Below, in pieces: positions 36,901 through 46,534 of a stretch of 64,000 nt of DNA; position 1 is the stretch's first letter, and every line of letters begins with the position of its first letter. Source of the DNA: Lagopus muta (lineage: Eukaryota > Chordata > Aves > Galliformes > Phasianidae); assembly GCF_023343835.1 (NCBI RefSeq), contig NC_064442.1, positions 17,656,501-17,720,500 of the forward strand, written 5' to 3'. The notes beneath the pieces are model-generated. The model made no database searches. It was not told where the DNA came from and saw only the letters and a program-made list of their open reading frames with translations. The position numbers were made by a program, and so were the translations under genes.

Positions 36901-39900
36901 TGCCCTGGTGCCACCAGAAGGCTGGGGAGGGAAGTTGGGCTCTTCCTCTTCTTTTTCTCTTTCTCTTCTCCTTCTCTTTCTCTTCCACTTCCTCTTCTCA
37001 TTCTCTTTCTCTTCCTCTTTCACTTCCTCTTCTCCTTATCTTCCTCTTTTTCTCCTCTTTCTCCTTCTCTTCCTCTTCCTCTTTTCTTTATCTTCCTCTT
37101 CTCTTTCTCTTCTGTTTCTCTCTCTCTCTTCCTCTTTCTTTCCTCTTCCTCTTCTTTTCTCTTAGAGATCTGCCCATAGGAGGGGCTTGGAATGGCCAGG
37201 TCTGGCATGGTAGGGTCCAGCCCAAGACCTGAGATGGGTTTGGATGGCCCTGGGGTAGGGATGCCCCAGATCTGCTGATGGACACCCAGCTCCTGCATCC
37301 TCCCATAGAATCACAGAATCATTACTGTTGGAAAAGACGATTAAGAACACCAACTTCAACCCACTCCCACCATGCCCACTGACCATGCCCCTCTGTGCCA
37401 CATCTCCACGGCTTTTGAACGGGGACAGTAACTCCACCACCTCCAGGGCAGCCCGTTTCAATACCTCACCACTCTTTTGGAGAAGAAATTTCCCCTAATA
37501 CCCAACCAGTTATCCTAACCCCAACACGGTTCCTTCACCTGGCCCCCTTCCCGCAGGTGCAAAGCCAGCAGATCCAGTACCGGCAGGACATTTCCCGTGC
37601 CCAGGCCGACAGCTTCACGCTTGTGGCCAACGCCTCGACCTCCGAGAGGCAGAGCCAACCTGGGACCGTCTTCATCACCATCCTGCCCCGCAGCACCAGG
37701 GGGCCACAGCTGCGCACCAATGCCGGGCTCCAGGTAATGGGCACTGTGCGGGGGGCGGCTCCTTCCCTGCTCCTCCTCTGCCTCCTCCTCTTCCTCCATA
37801 TCCTCCTCCTCCTCCTCCTCCCCTAGCGATGCTGGGGCTGTCCACGAGGTGGGAGCATCGCCCACTCCAGCCGCTGCCTGCCGTACAATTTAGGGAATAC
37901 CAATTCCTTGGGAATAGCACGGCGCTCCTCTCCCTGTGCCCCACGTCTCCTAACCCCTGGCCTTCCTCACCCACCCCAGCCGCATGCACAGCCAGGGGGA
38001 TTTGGGAAGGAGGCTCCGAGCTGCAGAGCTGCCCAGAGGGAGGGGGATGGAATGCCCACCCAAACCTGGAGGTCTCCATCCATAGGCAGCCCCCCGGACA
38101 CGCATCTCTGGCTGTGCACACACTGCTTGCACAGCCCCTGCAGCAAATCGCCTTTGTTGTGCATTAAGCCCTGATCTGCCCCAGCTGTGCCAAAATCCCC
38201 TGTAAAATCCTCACTTTGCCTCCTCCTCGCTGGTTTCCAGCCAGTCTGGCACTTAGGGACTCCCGCTCGCTCCAGCCACCACCACACTGCAGAGCTGCCA
38301 AAAGGCAGGAAAAGGCCCCAGAACAATTTCAGCAGCACAGCTCCATTCTCGGAGGGTTTGGAGCAGGGAGCACATCCCAGCTGAGCACAAGGAGGGGCCA
38401 GGCATGTGTTTGTGCTCTCGGGAGATGACTTCAGCGGGTAAAGGTCATGGGCCCGGCATGGAGATTGCACGCAGCTTCCCTGCTGCACGCACACAGCGCC
38501 GGGTGTGGAGTCCGTGTGGGCAGTGCAGGGATTGCAGCTGTAATAACCTGGGGAGGACGTGGGGCACAGCTATATGGGTCAGAGCTGCTCAGCCCAGCTG
38601 CATTGTCCCGTTCTGCATCGCTGAAGCTGCACTTCCCGGCCTTGCTCCTTGCTCCCATGGGGGATCTGATGGATCTGATTTCACCGCAGGCACCCACACC
38701 CACTCAAGAAATGCGTGGGGAGAGGCCAGCTGGAAAGCACTGTGCTAACCCGATGCTGGGACAGGAATAATGCCGCAGTCTGTGAGGCTGGAGTATGGCA
38801 GAGGATTAGCTATGGAGTGCATTGCTGCCTCCTGCTTGCCTCCATCCCCTACATGCTTTGGGCTGAGCCCCGGGCACCAAAAACCCATCGCAGTGGGTTA
38901 AGCTGCAGGTGTGGGGTGGCAGCAGTCCTGGGCACTGTGCCCCATGAACGTGCTGGGGAACAGGCGTGGGGCAGTGAGGGCTTGGGTAGAGGCCAGGAGA
39001 TGCGTGCATCACCCAGCAGTGCACAAGGAGCTCTTGTACAGCTGAGATGTGCCTCCCTGTGCAAGGCACGCGGCGCTGCTGGGGTGTCCAGCCGGTCACG
39101 GCCTCTCCTGTCCCCCAGCTGCGGGAAGGCACCGCTGCCACCATCGGCCCCCAAACTCTGCGTGCTGAGGACGAGGACAGCCCGGCGGCCGAGGTCACCT
39201 TCTCCATCCAGCCTCCAGCCAACGGCAAGGTGGTGCTGCGCTCTGCGCCCGACACAGCGCTGCGGAGCTTCACGCAAGCGCAGATTGACAGCGGCATCGT
39301 CCTCTTTGTGCACCAAGGTACTGCTGTCCCCATGCTCCGTGCCGCTGGGGTGGGCGCCGTGCCCCGGTCCTGCACCAGGGTAGGGTCTGCCCTGTGTCCC
39401 AGCTCCGTGCTCTCTGCAGGGCCCCTGGATGGAGGCTTCGCCTTTGACCTGTGGGATGGTGAGAACCTGTCTCCTGGGCACTTCTTCCTCGTCAGGGCGC
39501 ACAGACAGGAGCACATCAGCCTGGCCAAGAAGCAGAGCCTCACCCTCTGCCCAGGTGAGTGTGTGGCTTGGGGCAGCAGCACTCAGGAAACCCAGAGGAG
39601 AAAGGCTGATGCCCATCCTGATGTGTTTTCCAGGTGCCCTGCAGCCCATCACCAGCGAGAACCTGCAGGCATTGAGCAGCAGCCCCGCCGGCCCTGCTGC
39701 CTTGTACTACAGCATCGAGCAGGCACCGCGCCTGGGGCAGCTGCGCACCGCTCATGGGGATGAAGTCAGGAACTTCACCCAGGCCCAGGTGGAGCCCAGG
39801 CCCAGCTCTCCAACACCCCCACAGCTCGGGGTCCTGCCCTGACAGCCCCCTGTCCTGAGTTTATTTTGACACTGTGCTGAATTCAGTGTGATTTTCTTCC

Positions 39901-42364
39901 TTCTAGGTGGATGCTGGGATGGTTTTCTACCAGCACGAGATGCCGCAGAAGCCCTTCTGGCTCACCCAGGATGCCATCCGCTTCCGCGTGGTTGCTCCCA
40001 CCACCATCTCTGACTCCTTCATCCTGCTGGTGCTGATATCATTCGAGGCAAAGTGTCCTCAGCGCTCGACTCAGCTATGGAGAAATGCAGGTGAAAAAGG
40101 ATGGAAGGCAAGAAGGGACAAGCAAAGGACAGACGAGCTCTCCTGAAGTTTGCACAATCCCCCTGAAAGGGGATGAAGTTGTGCAAACTTCAGGAGAGCT
40201 TGTTTGTTGGAAGAAAAAGCAATATTCTATGCATGGACACTGATAGTGCACCAACCAATAGCTAGCAAATTGCATCCACCCTTTGGCTGCATATAACTGC
40301 TTTGAGTGATGTGGTCTAGAGCAGTCACAGGCATGGGCTGATAGTTGGACTGGATGGTCTCTCCAACCTTAATTCTGTGATTCTGTGGTTCCCCTCATCA
40401 TCTTGCCAAGCTAACAAATCCCATTTGCCTTCCCCATCGCTTTGCAACTCTTCTGCTCTGACTGAGCTTTGGCTTCCCCTTTTTCCCCAGGTCTCCATCT
40501 TGTAGAGGCTCAACGGGCAGAGATCGGCACCTCACTGCTGGATGCATCCAACCTCCTGAGCCAGATCCCAGCCCCCGAGCAGGATGCACACGATGTCATC
40601 TTCCTGGTGACGGAGCTGCCGGTGCACGGACAGCTTTGGGTGGCTGATAGGCTGCTGGAGCGCTCACAGCCCTTCTTCCTGCAGTCAGACCTGGCTGCTG
40701 GACGCCTGGTGTATGTGCACCATGAGAATGGTGGCACTGAGGACCGATTCCAGTTCAAGGCTTGGCTCCGGCCGCGGGCACAGCGCTCCATCCGTCCTCC
40801 CCAGGAAGGGCTGCTCATCTCCGAAGCTTTCAACGTGACGGTGAGCAGCAGCAGCAGCCAGAAGCCCCCGCAGGTGGTGAAGCGACAAGGAGCACTGCGG
40901 GTGCTGCCCAACTCCACCATCACCTTGTCCAGGCAGCACCTGGACGTGGCAGAGCCACATGGCTCCCCAGAGGAGCTGGTGTACAGTCTGCTGCACAGCC
41001 CCCAGACCGGACACCTGGCCGATGTGCGCAGCCCACAGGTGCCCATCAAGCGCTTCACACAGGCGGACATCAATGCAGGCCATGTGATGTTGGTCACTGC
41101 AGCCCGTGGTGCTCAGGAATCCCTGGTGCTGAGCCTGTCTGATGGCCGGCATCCACCTGCCCACACCTCTCTGGAGGTGGTGGTGCTGCCCATGGGCAGT
41201 GCAGAGCCGCTGGAAGTGCCGCAGGAGCTGAATAGGGCCATGCTGTCCCCACGGCACGTGGCTCCGCAGCTCGGCGAGGGCGATGCCCTTTACACCATCA
41301 CCACAGAGCCGAGGTTTGGCCAAGTGCAGGTCAACAGAAAGCCAGCACAGGGCTTCTCACAGGCACAGCTGGAGCGCGGAGAGGTGACCTTCACCTTCAC
41401 CAAGCTCACCTCGTCCGAGGACAGCTTCCAGTTCCTCACCAGGTCACAAACGATGAACAGCACTGGGGTGGTGAATGTCACCGTCCGTGCCTTGGTGACA
41501 GCGCGTCCGGGCAGCGTGTGGCCCAGGGGCACCACAGCCCTGCTGGATACCAGCACGCTGGATGCCAGTGAGCTGGCCAACCGCACCCGCAGCATCCCGG
41601 TCTTCAGGCTCCACCAGCCATCCCATAGTAGCCGCCTCATCAGGAGACCCCGTGCACCAGGACAGCCCGCAGTCCCCATTGAATCCTTCAGCCAGAGGGA
41701 GCTGGAGCAAGGGCTGGTGGGGCTGGAGGTGCTGGATGACGGGGACGCAAACCAGCAGCACCCACACAGTGACAGCTTCACCTTTGAACTGGTGGCTGCT
41801 GGCGTGCCACCAGCACTGGTGTCCCTGGGGTACTTCACAGAGCCCTACAATGCCTCTAAGTCCTATGGTGTCACCCTGCTCCTGGCCCCACCAGCACCAT
41901 CGTCCCTGGTGCCACAGCCACAGGGCACGGCACGGAGCAGCCTCAATGCCAGCGAGCCAGGCTCTGTGCCCCCACCCACCAGCCCCAGCCCCGGGGAAGG
42001 CGGCACCTTCCTAGGCTTCATCGAGGCCAACATGTTCAGCATCATCATCCCCATCTGCCTCATCATCCTCCTGCTGGCCCTCATCCTGCCGCTGCTCTTC
42101 TACCTGCACAAGCGCAACAAGACAGGCAAGCACCACGTGCAGGGCTCACCTGCCTCCAAGGCCAAGAACGGGGCTGTACCGGAGCAGGAGACCTTCCGCA
42201 AGACGGACCCCAACCAAGGCATCCCCCTAACGACTGTCAATGCCCTGGATGGCAAAGGCACAGCTCCGCCACCGCAGGGTGCCGGCGTGCCAGCTGACCC
42301 CGAGCTGCTGCAGTACTGCCGGACATCCAACCCTGCCCTGAAAAACAACCAGTACTGGGTGTGA
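24899..42364 (+). CDS. CSPG4: Chondroitin sulfate proteoglycan 4 (NG2), complete, 10 coding exons
   Basis: Single-pass surface proteoglycan of pericytes, oligodendrocyte precursors and other progenitors. In mammals it binds collagen VI, growth factors and integrins. Exons: 24899-24989, 31853-32016, 32650-36225, 36389-36868, 37557-37733, 39119-39317, 39420-39554, 39634-39788, 39907-40090 and 40491-42364, joining to 7035 nt (2344 residues; human 2322, also in ten exons, recalled). Order: signal peptide with a seven-leucine core (1 to about 25), laminin G domains (about 31-205 and 215-392), CSPG repeats (about 440-2200), transmembrane helix (about 2236-2259), then a cytoplasmic tail with NKTGKH beside the membrane and the C-terminal PDZ ligand QYWV. 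The start is the only ATG giving a signal peptide. The gene is convergent with SNX33. I saw no frameshift or stop in any exon. Confidence 0.97.
26101..26316. repeat. 12-bp minisatellite in CSPG4 intron 1
   Basis: Degenerate tandem copies of a unit close to ggcacagccatg, about 18 units with many variants, cleaner toward the 3' end. A short (GACA)n-like run follows at 26516-26545. No coding role is apparent. Confidence 0.85.
27859..28668. repeat. 8-bp tandem repeat array, about 100 units, in CSPG4 intron 1
   Basis: The unit is close to gacacatg/gacatagg/gacacagg (GACAYRKG). Translation on the minus strand gives an eight-residue (24-bp) Cys-Pro-Cys-Val type repeat, and overlapping minus-strand frames of 288, 303 and 170 codons occupy it. 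This is arithmetic: 8 is not a multiple of 3, so any frame samples every phase of the unit, and with no stop in 24 bp all frames stay open. The strand bias is strong (purine-rich GACA on plus). Confidence 0.95.
30364..30432 (+). repeat. A-rich tract in CSPG4 intron 1
   Basis: Runs of A broken by single G, passing into gaaagaaagaaaaag. No target-site duplication or repeat body is recognised upstream, so this looks like a simple repeat and not the tail of a retrocopy. Confidence 0.8.
31853..32016 (+). CDS. CSPG4: CSPG4 coding exon 2
   Basis: Residues 31-85, the first half of the first laminin G domain (start VSFFGDSFVEMPL; DHLLLQLRAGTLQ near the end). The acceptor is cttcccag and the donor cag then gtcagc; the exon ends in phase 0. 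Confidence 0.93.
32650..36225 (+). CDS. CSPG4: CSPG4 coding exon 3 (large exon)
   Basis: Residues 86-1277 in one 3576-nt exon: the rest of laminin G1 (GCLHTVTFNG), all of laminin G2 (about 215-392, ending VTVGCG) and roughly half of the CSPG repeats. Repeated signatures such as FTQDDL, YRFTQDDLRK and FVHSGADRGW are visible, with several Asn-X-Ser/Thr sites. The acceptor is cccacag and the donor is ctg then gttagt, a less usual GTTAGT. Confidence 0.95.
36389..36868 (+). CDS. CSPG4: CSPG4 coding exon 4
   Basis: Residues 1278-1437, CSPG repeats (THEEIPPQDIVYL to SFTWSE). Both ends are in phase 0. The preceding intron is only 163 bp. Confidence 0.94.
36944..37165. repeat. Polypyrimidine/polypurine tract in CSPG4 intron 4
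   Basis: About 220 bases of almost pure pyrimidine on the plus strand (CTTTCTCTTCCTCTT variants) starting 75 bp after the exon 4 donor. A second, shorter tract, cctcctcttcctcc and similar, is in intron 5 at 37757-37826. Mirror-like purine/pyrimidine runs can form triplex DNA. Confidence 0.92.
37314..37516 (-). mobile_element. CR1 LINE 3' fragment in CSPG4 intron 4
   Basis: The plus strand starts with the reverse-complement tail catagaatcacagaatcatt and continues with tgttggaaaagacg, ccaccatgcccactgaccat, ttgaacggggacag and gaagaaatttcccctaatac. It lies on the minus strand and ends about 40 bp before the exon 5 acceptor, so it occupies the branch-point zone or lies next to it. Confidence 0.9.
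37557..37733 (+). CDS. CSPG4: CSPG4 coding exon 5
   Basis: Residues 1438-1496 (VQSQQIQYRQDIS to RTNAGLQ), part of a CSPG repeat. Both ends are in phase 0; the acceptor is cccgcag and the donor is cag then gtaatg. Confidence 0.93.
39119..39317 (+). CDS. CSPG4: CSPG4 coding exon 6
   Basis: Residues 1497-1562 plus one base (LREGTAATIGPQTL to VLFVHQ), containing the CSPG-repeat signature SFTQAQIDSGIVLF. The preceding intron 5 is 1385 bp, GC-rich and without a recognised exon. Confidence 0.93.
39420..39554 (+). CDS. CSPG4: CSPG4 coding exon 7
   Basis: Residues 1563-1607 (GPLDGGFAFDLWDGE to LTLCP), flanked by introns of only 102 and 79 bp. Entered and left in phase 1. Confidence 0.93.
39634..39788 (+). 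CDS. CSPG4: CSPG4 coding exon 8
   Basis: Residues 1608-1659 (GALQPITSENLQAL to NFTQAQ), CSPG repeat. The 79-bp intron before it is near the lower limit for vertebrate introns. Confidence 0.92.
39907..40090 (+). CDS. CSPG4: CSPG4 coding exon 9
   Basis: Residues 1660-1720 plus one base (VDAGMVFYQHEMP to CPQRSTQLWRNA). The acceptor is cttctag and the donor is cag then gtgaaa. Confidence 0.92.
40136..40200. repeat. Perfect 22-bp inverted repeat in CSPG4 intron 9
   Basis: The left arm at 40136-40157 (agctctcctgaagtttgcac plus aa) is the exact reverse complement of 40179-40200. The 21-base spacer itself contains tcccc...gggga. In RNA this would be a long hairpin starting 45 nt after the exon 9 donor. 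No terminal-repeat transposon body or target duplication is recognised. Confidence 0.95.
40343..40390 (+). mobile_element. CR1 LINE tail fragment in CSPG4 intron 9
   Basis: Plus-strand CR1 tail: gttggactggatggtctctc, caaccttaattctgtgattc and a final tgtggt, showing the octamer repeat attctgtg twice. About 50 bp remain. Confidence 0.8.
40491..42364 (+). CDS. CSPG4: CSPG4 coding exon 10 (terminal)
   Basis: Residues 1721-2344: the last CSPG repeats, a Ser/Pro/Thr-rich juxtamembrane stretch (SPSPGEGGT), the transmembrane helix after EANMFS, the basic stop-transfer HKRNKTGKH, and the tail ending NPALKNNQYWV followed by TGA. The C-terminal QYWV is the known ligand for the PDZ domains of MUPP1, GRIP1 and syntenin. 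Confidence 0.96.
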
Positions 42365-42942
42365 GGGTGCAGGGCGGGGGCACGAGTGGTGGGAGCCCCC
42401 CAGAGCATCACCTTCTCCTCCAGGAGAGCCGGCATCCCGTGGGCGCTGCAGGACCTGGGGGTGGGGGGCTGCCAGCACGGCCACCCAGGACCCCCCCATC
42501 TCCATAGTGCTTTGGGCAGAGGGGCAAGTGGGCGGGGGGGGGGGCAAAACGCCATCAGGGAGCGCTGCCATCGGGTACGCATTGGGGGGACCTGAGATTG
42601 GCCAAGGTGCTGGGGGTGCAGGTGGGTGAGAGGGATGAGGACGAGCAGCTTTGCACCGCGTCAGGCTCAGGAATGGAGCTACCCAAATCCCCCAGGGCTA
42701 GGCGGGTTGCAGTGACGGAGCAGAGGCTTGGAAAAACCCCGTGGCCAACGCCAAGGGGATCCAAGGAGCCCCCGCCCACCCGGAGAAGAGAAACGAGCAA
42801 AACACATCGTGCTGCCTCCAAACACCCAGAGCAGCCAGGGCTGCACACCAGGCCAGGTGCCCCCAGAGGCACAAAGCTGGAGGTGGGAGCGGGCACGGCT
42901 TGGTTTCCCGCTGTATGCTCCAGTCTGGTAAGGAGTGCACGG

Positions 42943-42948
42943 AATAAA
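42943..42948 (+). terminator. CSPG4 polyadenylation signal
   Basis: A canonical AATAAA 579 bp after the stop codon, followed within 25 bp by a tgcctttcccg stretch. It fits a 3' untranslated region of about 0.6 kb. Confidence 0.75.
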
Positions 42949-42969
42949 GTGCCTTTCCCGAGGTGCAGC

Positions 42970-45714
42970 CGGTTTGCCTGAGCCCTGCCAAGCCGTGAGC
43001 TGCAGTGCAGTGTTTGGAGGCGGCGTGCCGAGCCCCGGCCTCTTGCTCAAGTTTTCCCCTAAGCCCTTAAATAGGAATGAGCCGAGGAAAAACTGAGCGC
43101 TGCGCTCAGGATGGGACCCAACAACAACACACCGAGTGGCTGCGGCTCCTTGCCACAGAGCTCTCCTGCTCTCTGCGTGCTGCAACTGGGCTGAGATGCT
43201 CCCTCAGCACTCCTTTCATCTGGGGTCAAACCCTCCCAAAACAGCACCCCGGGGCTGTGAGCTGTGCTGTTTGCAGCTTTCCTGCCTGTGTTTATGAGCA
43301 AGTTTGCCTGCCCTGCCCTGCTGCTGGAGCAGCCCATTGGGTGCCGGGGGGAGTCCTGCCCTCACCAAGCCCCGTGCAGGGATGGATGGATAGCAGCTCA
43401 GCAACTTGCAGGGTGGTGCTGCTCCCCAAATCCAGGGCAGCTCTCTGTGCAGAGCAGAGGCGTGCCGGCTCTCCCTTCCTCCTGCATGTCACCGTGACTC
43501 CGTGTTGTGCACGGCTGTAGATCAGCTCTGCAAAAGGAGTGGGTGCTGTGGGGCAGGCACTTGCCTCACCCCGAGGGATTCAATGGGAGGAACACGGCCT
43601 ACATTCGGCAGCAGGGAAAGCAAGGCGAGTTATTTTGGAGGCTTGTGGTTCCATCCCCTGCACGATATGTGCTCACCGGGGTCAGGAGAGGACAGGCAGC
43701 AACCTGGAGGAGCCGGTGCTGGGTGTGCTTCTGTGGGGCCAAGTCGTGCTGGTGCAAAGTCCCGAGCAGCATTCAGGGCACGCAGGACAAGTGGATGCAG
43801 GGATACGAGGGTGGGAGCCACGAGCCCCATCCCAGCACAGGGACCTGCCCTCCTCTCGCCCCATGTGGGAGCACCGGGGGGGGGTGCAGGCTCTGCTGCA
43901 GCCTGGATGCAGGGCTGGTTTCCAGGCGCTGCCGCACGCAAACACGCAGGCCAGCAGGTTTCCTGCAACGCCCAGCTGGGCTCAGGTTCCTCGGAAGGCT
44001 CCAGCAGCTCTGCCCGCACATGGGCACGCCGCAAGCCTTACTCCCCAGGCAGGGCTGGCTGCACAAAGCATTCCAGCAGCTGCACGGCACGCAGTGACAT
44101 GCAAGGCAGCTCCGGCCCCGTCCCCAGCTCACAGCCAGCAGGCAAGCAATGGGGCCTGAGCTCTATGCAACAACACACCCAGAAACAGCCACGCACCTCC
44201 ACGTCCAGCAGGCTGAATGCCCTGCCGTGCTCCCAAAATATGCAAGGCACACAGGGACGATGAGGTGCTGCTGAGCCCCAGCTGGCACGCTGTGCCCCAC
44301 ATGCATCTGCCTGCTCCTGCTCCCTGCACACAGGCGCTCCCGGCACTGTGTGGTGCTGCCAAACCCATCCCTGCCAACCGGCCCGGCGGGTTCCTTGGCC
44401 CTGGCAGTGCTGCTGGTGGCACGGGGACATCGCCATCTCACTGCCAGTGCGTCCTGCCTGGGCTCAGCAAGTGCTGCAGTGTTCTCCTCTGACAGCCTTC
44501 AGGCCAAAGAGAGGCAGGAATAGGGACCCGGAGCTGTGAGCGTTCTCTGTTGTGTTCTCCCTGTTTTGAAGGCTTCTTTGGGGTCTTCCCAAGATCAAGT
44601 TTGTGATCTCCCATTCACAAATCTGGTGATGGTGGTGGCAGGGTCTGTCCCTGCACCCACCCAGCCCCACGGTGAGCCTGCAAAGCCCGCACCAGACTTC
44701 CCAGCATCTGGATCTCAATAGGAAGAATGGCTTGGGATGGGGACTGCAGTGGTGAATGGCTTGGGATAGGGATCCCAAAAGGAAATGGCATGGGATGGGG
44801 GCAGGGGTGGGGATGGGGTGGGGTGTATGTGGAGGGGGATGGAGCCAAGGTATGGTGGGCATGGGGTAGAAGAAGGATAGGGTAGAATGGGACCAGAGTG
44901 GGATGGGGAGAAGGGAGGGGGGAGTCAAGATAGGAAATGGATGGGAAAGTATAGGAACAGAGTAGGATTGGGATGAATTTTGATAGGGTTGGAATAGGAT
45001 GAAGCCAAGATAGGATAGGGACAAGGTAGAATAGGGATGAGATGGGACGGGAATGGAGAAGGACGGGATCAGGCTGGGATGTGGGCAGGGTGAGATGGAA
45101 ATGGGGTGAGATGGGAATGGTGTGGGATGGGGTTGGGGCAGGGTGGAGCCAAGGTAGGACGGGACAGAGTGGGGTAGGACCAGGTTGTGCTGGGGACAGG
45201 GTGGGGCAGGATGGGGACAGAGAAGGATGGAGCCAAGGAAGCACGGGGACAGGGAAGTATGGGACCAGAGTAGGCTGGGGACGGGGTGGGATGAGGATGG
45301 GGTGACACGGTATAGGATGGGGATAGGACAGCCTGGAGATGGGGTGGGATGAGAATGGGATGCAGGAGGAAGCACGTCCCTCCTTGAGGATGTCATGCTG
45401 TCCCTGTGGGGAGGGATGAGGGGGTCAGGGACGGCCGAGCGCAGCGCGCTGCCTTCCCAGCACAGCAGTTATCCCAACGCCGGCCCGCACGCTGGGGCTA
45501 ATTTTAACCCTGGAGCCTGGCCAGGCCGGCCCGACTTCCCTTGCTGTGATTTATCCCAACCATTTCCCTTCACAAACACAGCTCTCGTGCCAGCCCTGCG
45601 TGCTCGCCGCCGGGGATGCTCGGGAGGAATGCCCAGCGCCGTGCCCCCTCCGCAGAGCCCTTCCTCTGCTTCCCAGCAACGTCCCAGGGACAGAGCGGGG
45701 GCTGAGGAGGGAGG
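42970..45714. other. Gap between convergent CSPG4 and SNX33
   Basis: GC-rich, with no convincing exon on either strand. Open frames of up to 285 codons near 43.4-44.3 kb overlap one another on both strands and have no recognisable domain. The only structured feature is the G-rich minisatellite from 44.72 kb. Confidence 0.7.
44723..45366. repeat. G-rich minisatellite (ggatgggga variants)
   Basis: About 640 bp of degenerate units such as gggatggggacagggtgg and gggataggatggg, with G-runs on the plus strand throughout. A minus-strand frame of 310 codons crosses it with Ser/Pro/His-rich low complexity. Similar but shorter gggatgggataggatggg DNA occurs in PTPN9 intron 5 near 62080-62140. Confidence 0.9.
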
Positions 45715-45729
45715 TTTCTACTGACGTTT

Positions 45730-45735
45730 TTTATT
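45730..45735 (-). terminator. SNX33 polyadenylation signal
   Basis: The plus strand reads tttatt, giving AATAAA on the minus strand, about 545 bp beyond the SNX33 stop codon. A T-rich/A-rich tract follows on the gene side. It is the first canonical signal downstream on the coding strand that I see. Confidence 0.65.
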
Positions 45736-46280
45736 GAAAACGCTGTGGGCTGGCTTGGTTTTTTTTTTTGTTTTTGTTTTTTATATCCCTTTTTCCAGTC
45801 AACAGCAGTGCTTGAGAAAAGAGATTTCCGTTGGCCTGCGTCTATTTAAAAACTGGTAAAAATGCTGCAGAAACATTTGCGAAAAATGGAAAATACTGGG
45901 GGGGAGAGGGGAAGAAAAAAAAAAAAACCCTCTTCCAAATAAAGACCTTTTTGTGTTTTCTTTCCCATCAGAAAAACTTTCATTGTGCAAAATGTCGACC
46001 GCTTGGATTTCTCCTCCCAGTGAGCCACAGTGCTTCATGAGGACGGGTTTTTGGAAAGCTAAAAACCACAGGCTGGTGCCACGGGCACACGTGTCCATCT
46101 GTCCCCCTGGGAGCACACATGTCCTCACCACAGTCCTGCAGCCAGGCTGGAGGAAAGCCCAAAGGTATTTGGTCACTAGCGTCATGAGTTCCCACCCGTT
46201 CTCAGCCCTGCCAAGCAGAGATGCTCTGCGAGGCCGTGGCTGGAAGCGGTGCGATGCGGGACGGGCGGCAGGCAGGTGTG

Positions 46281-46534
46281 TTAGAGGTTGTCATACATGC
46301 GCAGCGTCTTCTCCAGCTGCTGGCTGACACGCTGGTAGAAGATGATCTGCTGCTTCAGGTAGGACTGCATCATCCTCTTGAAGTCGGCCACGCGCCGCTC
46401 GTGGAAGTGGTTCATCTCAGCCTGCAGGGCGAAGCCCACCACGCGGCAGCGCTTGCGAATCCCATCCGCCTCCTCCTGGTCCATCCGGCCCTCGTCGCTC
46501 ATCCGCTGGCTCTCCTTCACCTTTGCAAAGGCTC
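46281..46534 (-). CDS. SNX33: SNX33 coding exon 2 (terminal)
   Basis: Residues 472-554 plus the end of codon 471, the C-terminal part of the BAR domain (GAFAKVKESQRMSDEGRM to LEKTLRMYDNL, TAA/TGA-type stop). The acceptor on the minus strand is cctcaccag. Confidence 0.94.

Noticed and set aside
43406-44263. 285-codon plus-strand frame downstream of CSPG4
   Set aside because: Cys/Ser/Gly-rich with no domain, overlapped by similar frames on both strands, and located beyond the CSPG4 poly(A) signal.
44464-45396. 310-codon minus-strand frame with Ser/Pro/His repeats
   Set aside because: Produced by the G-rich minisatellite; no non-repeat region supports a gene.
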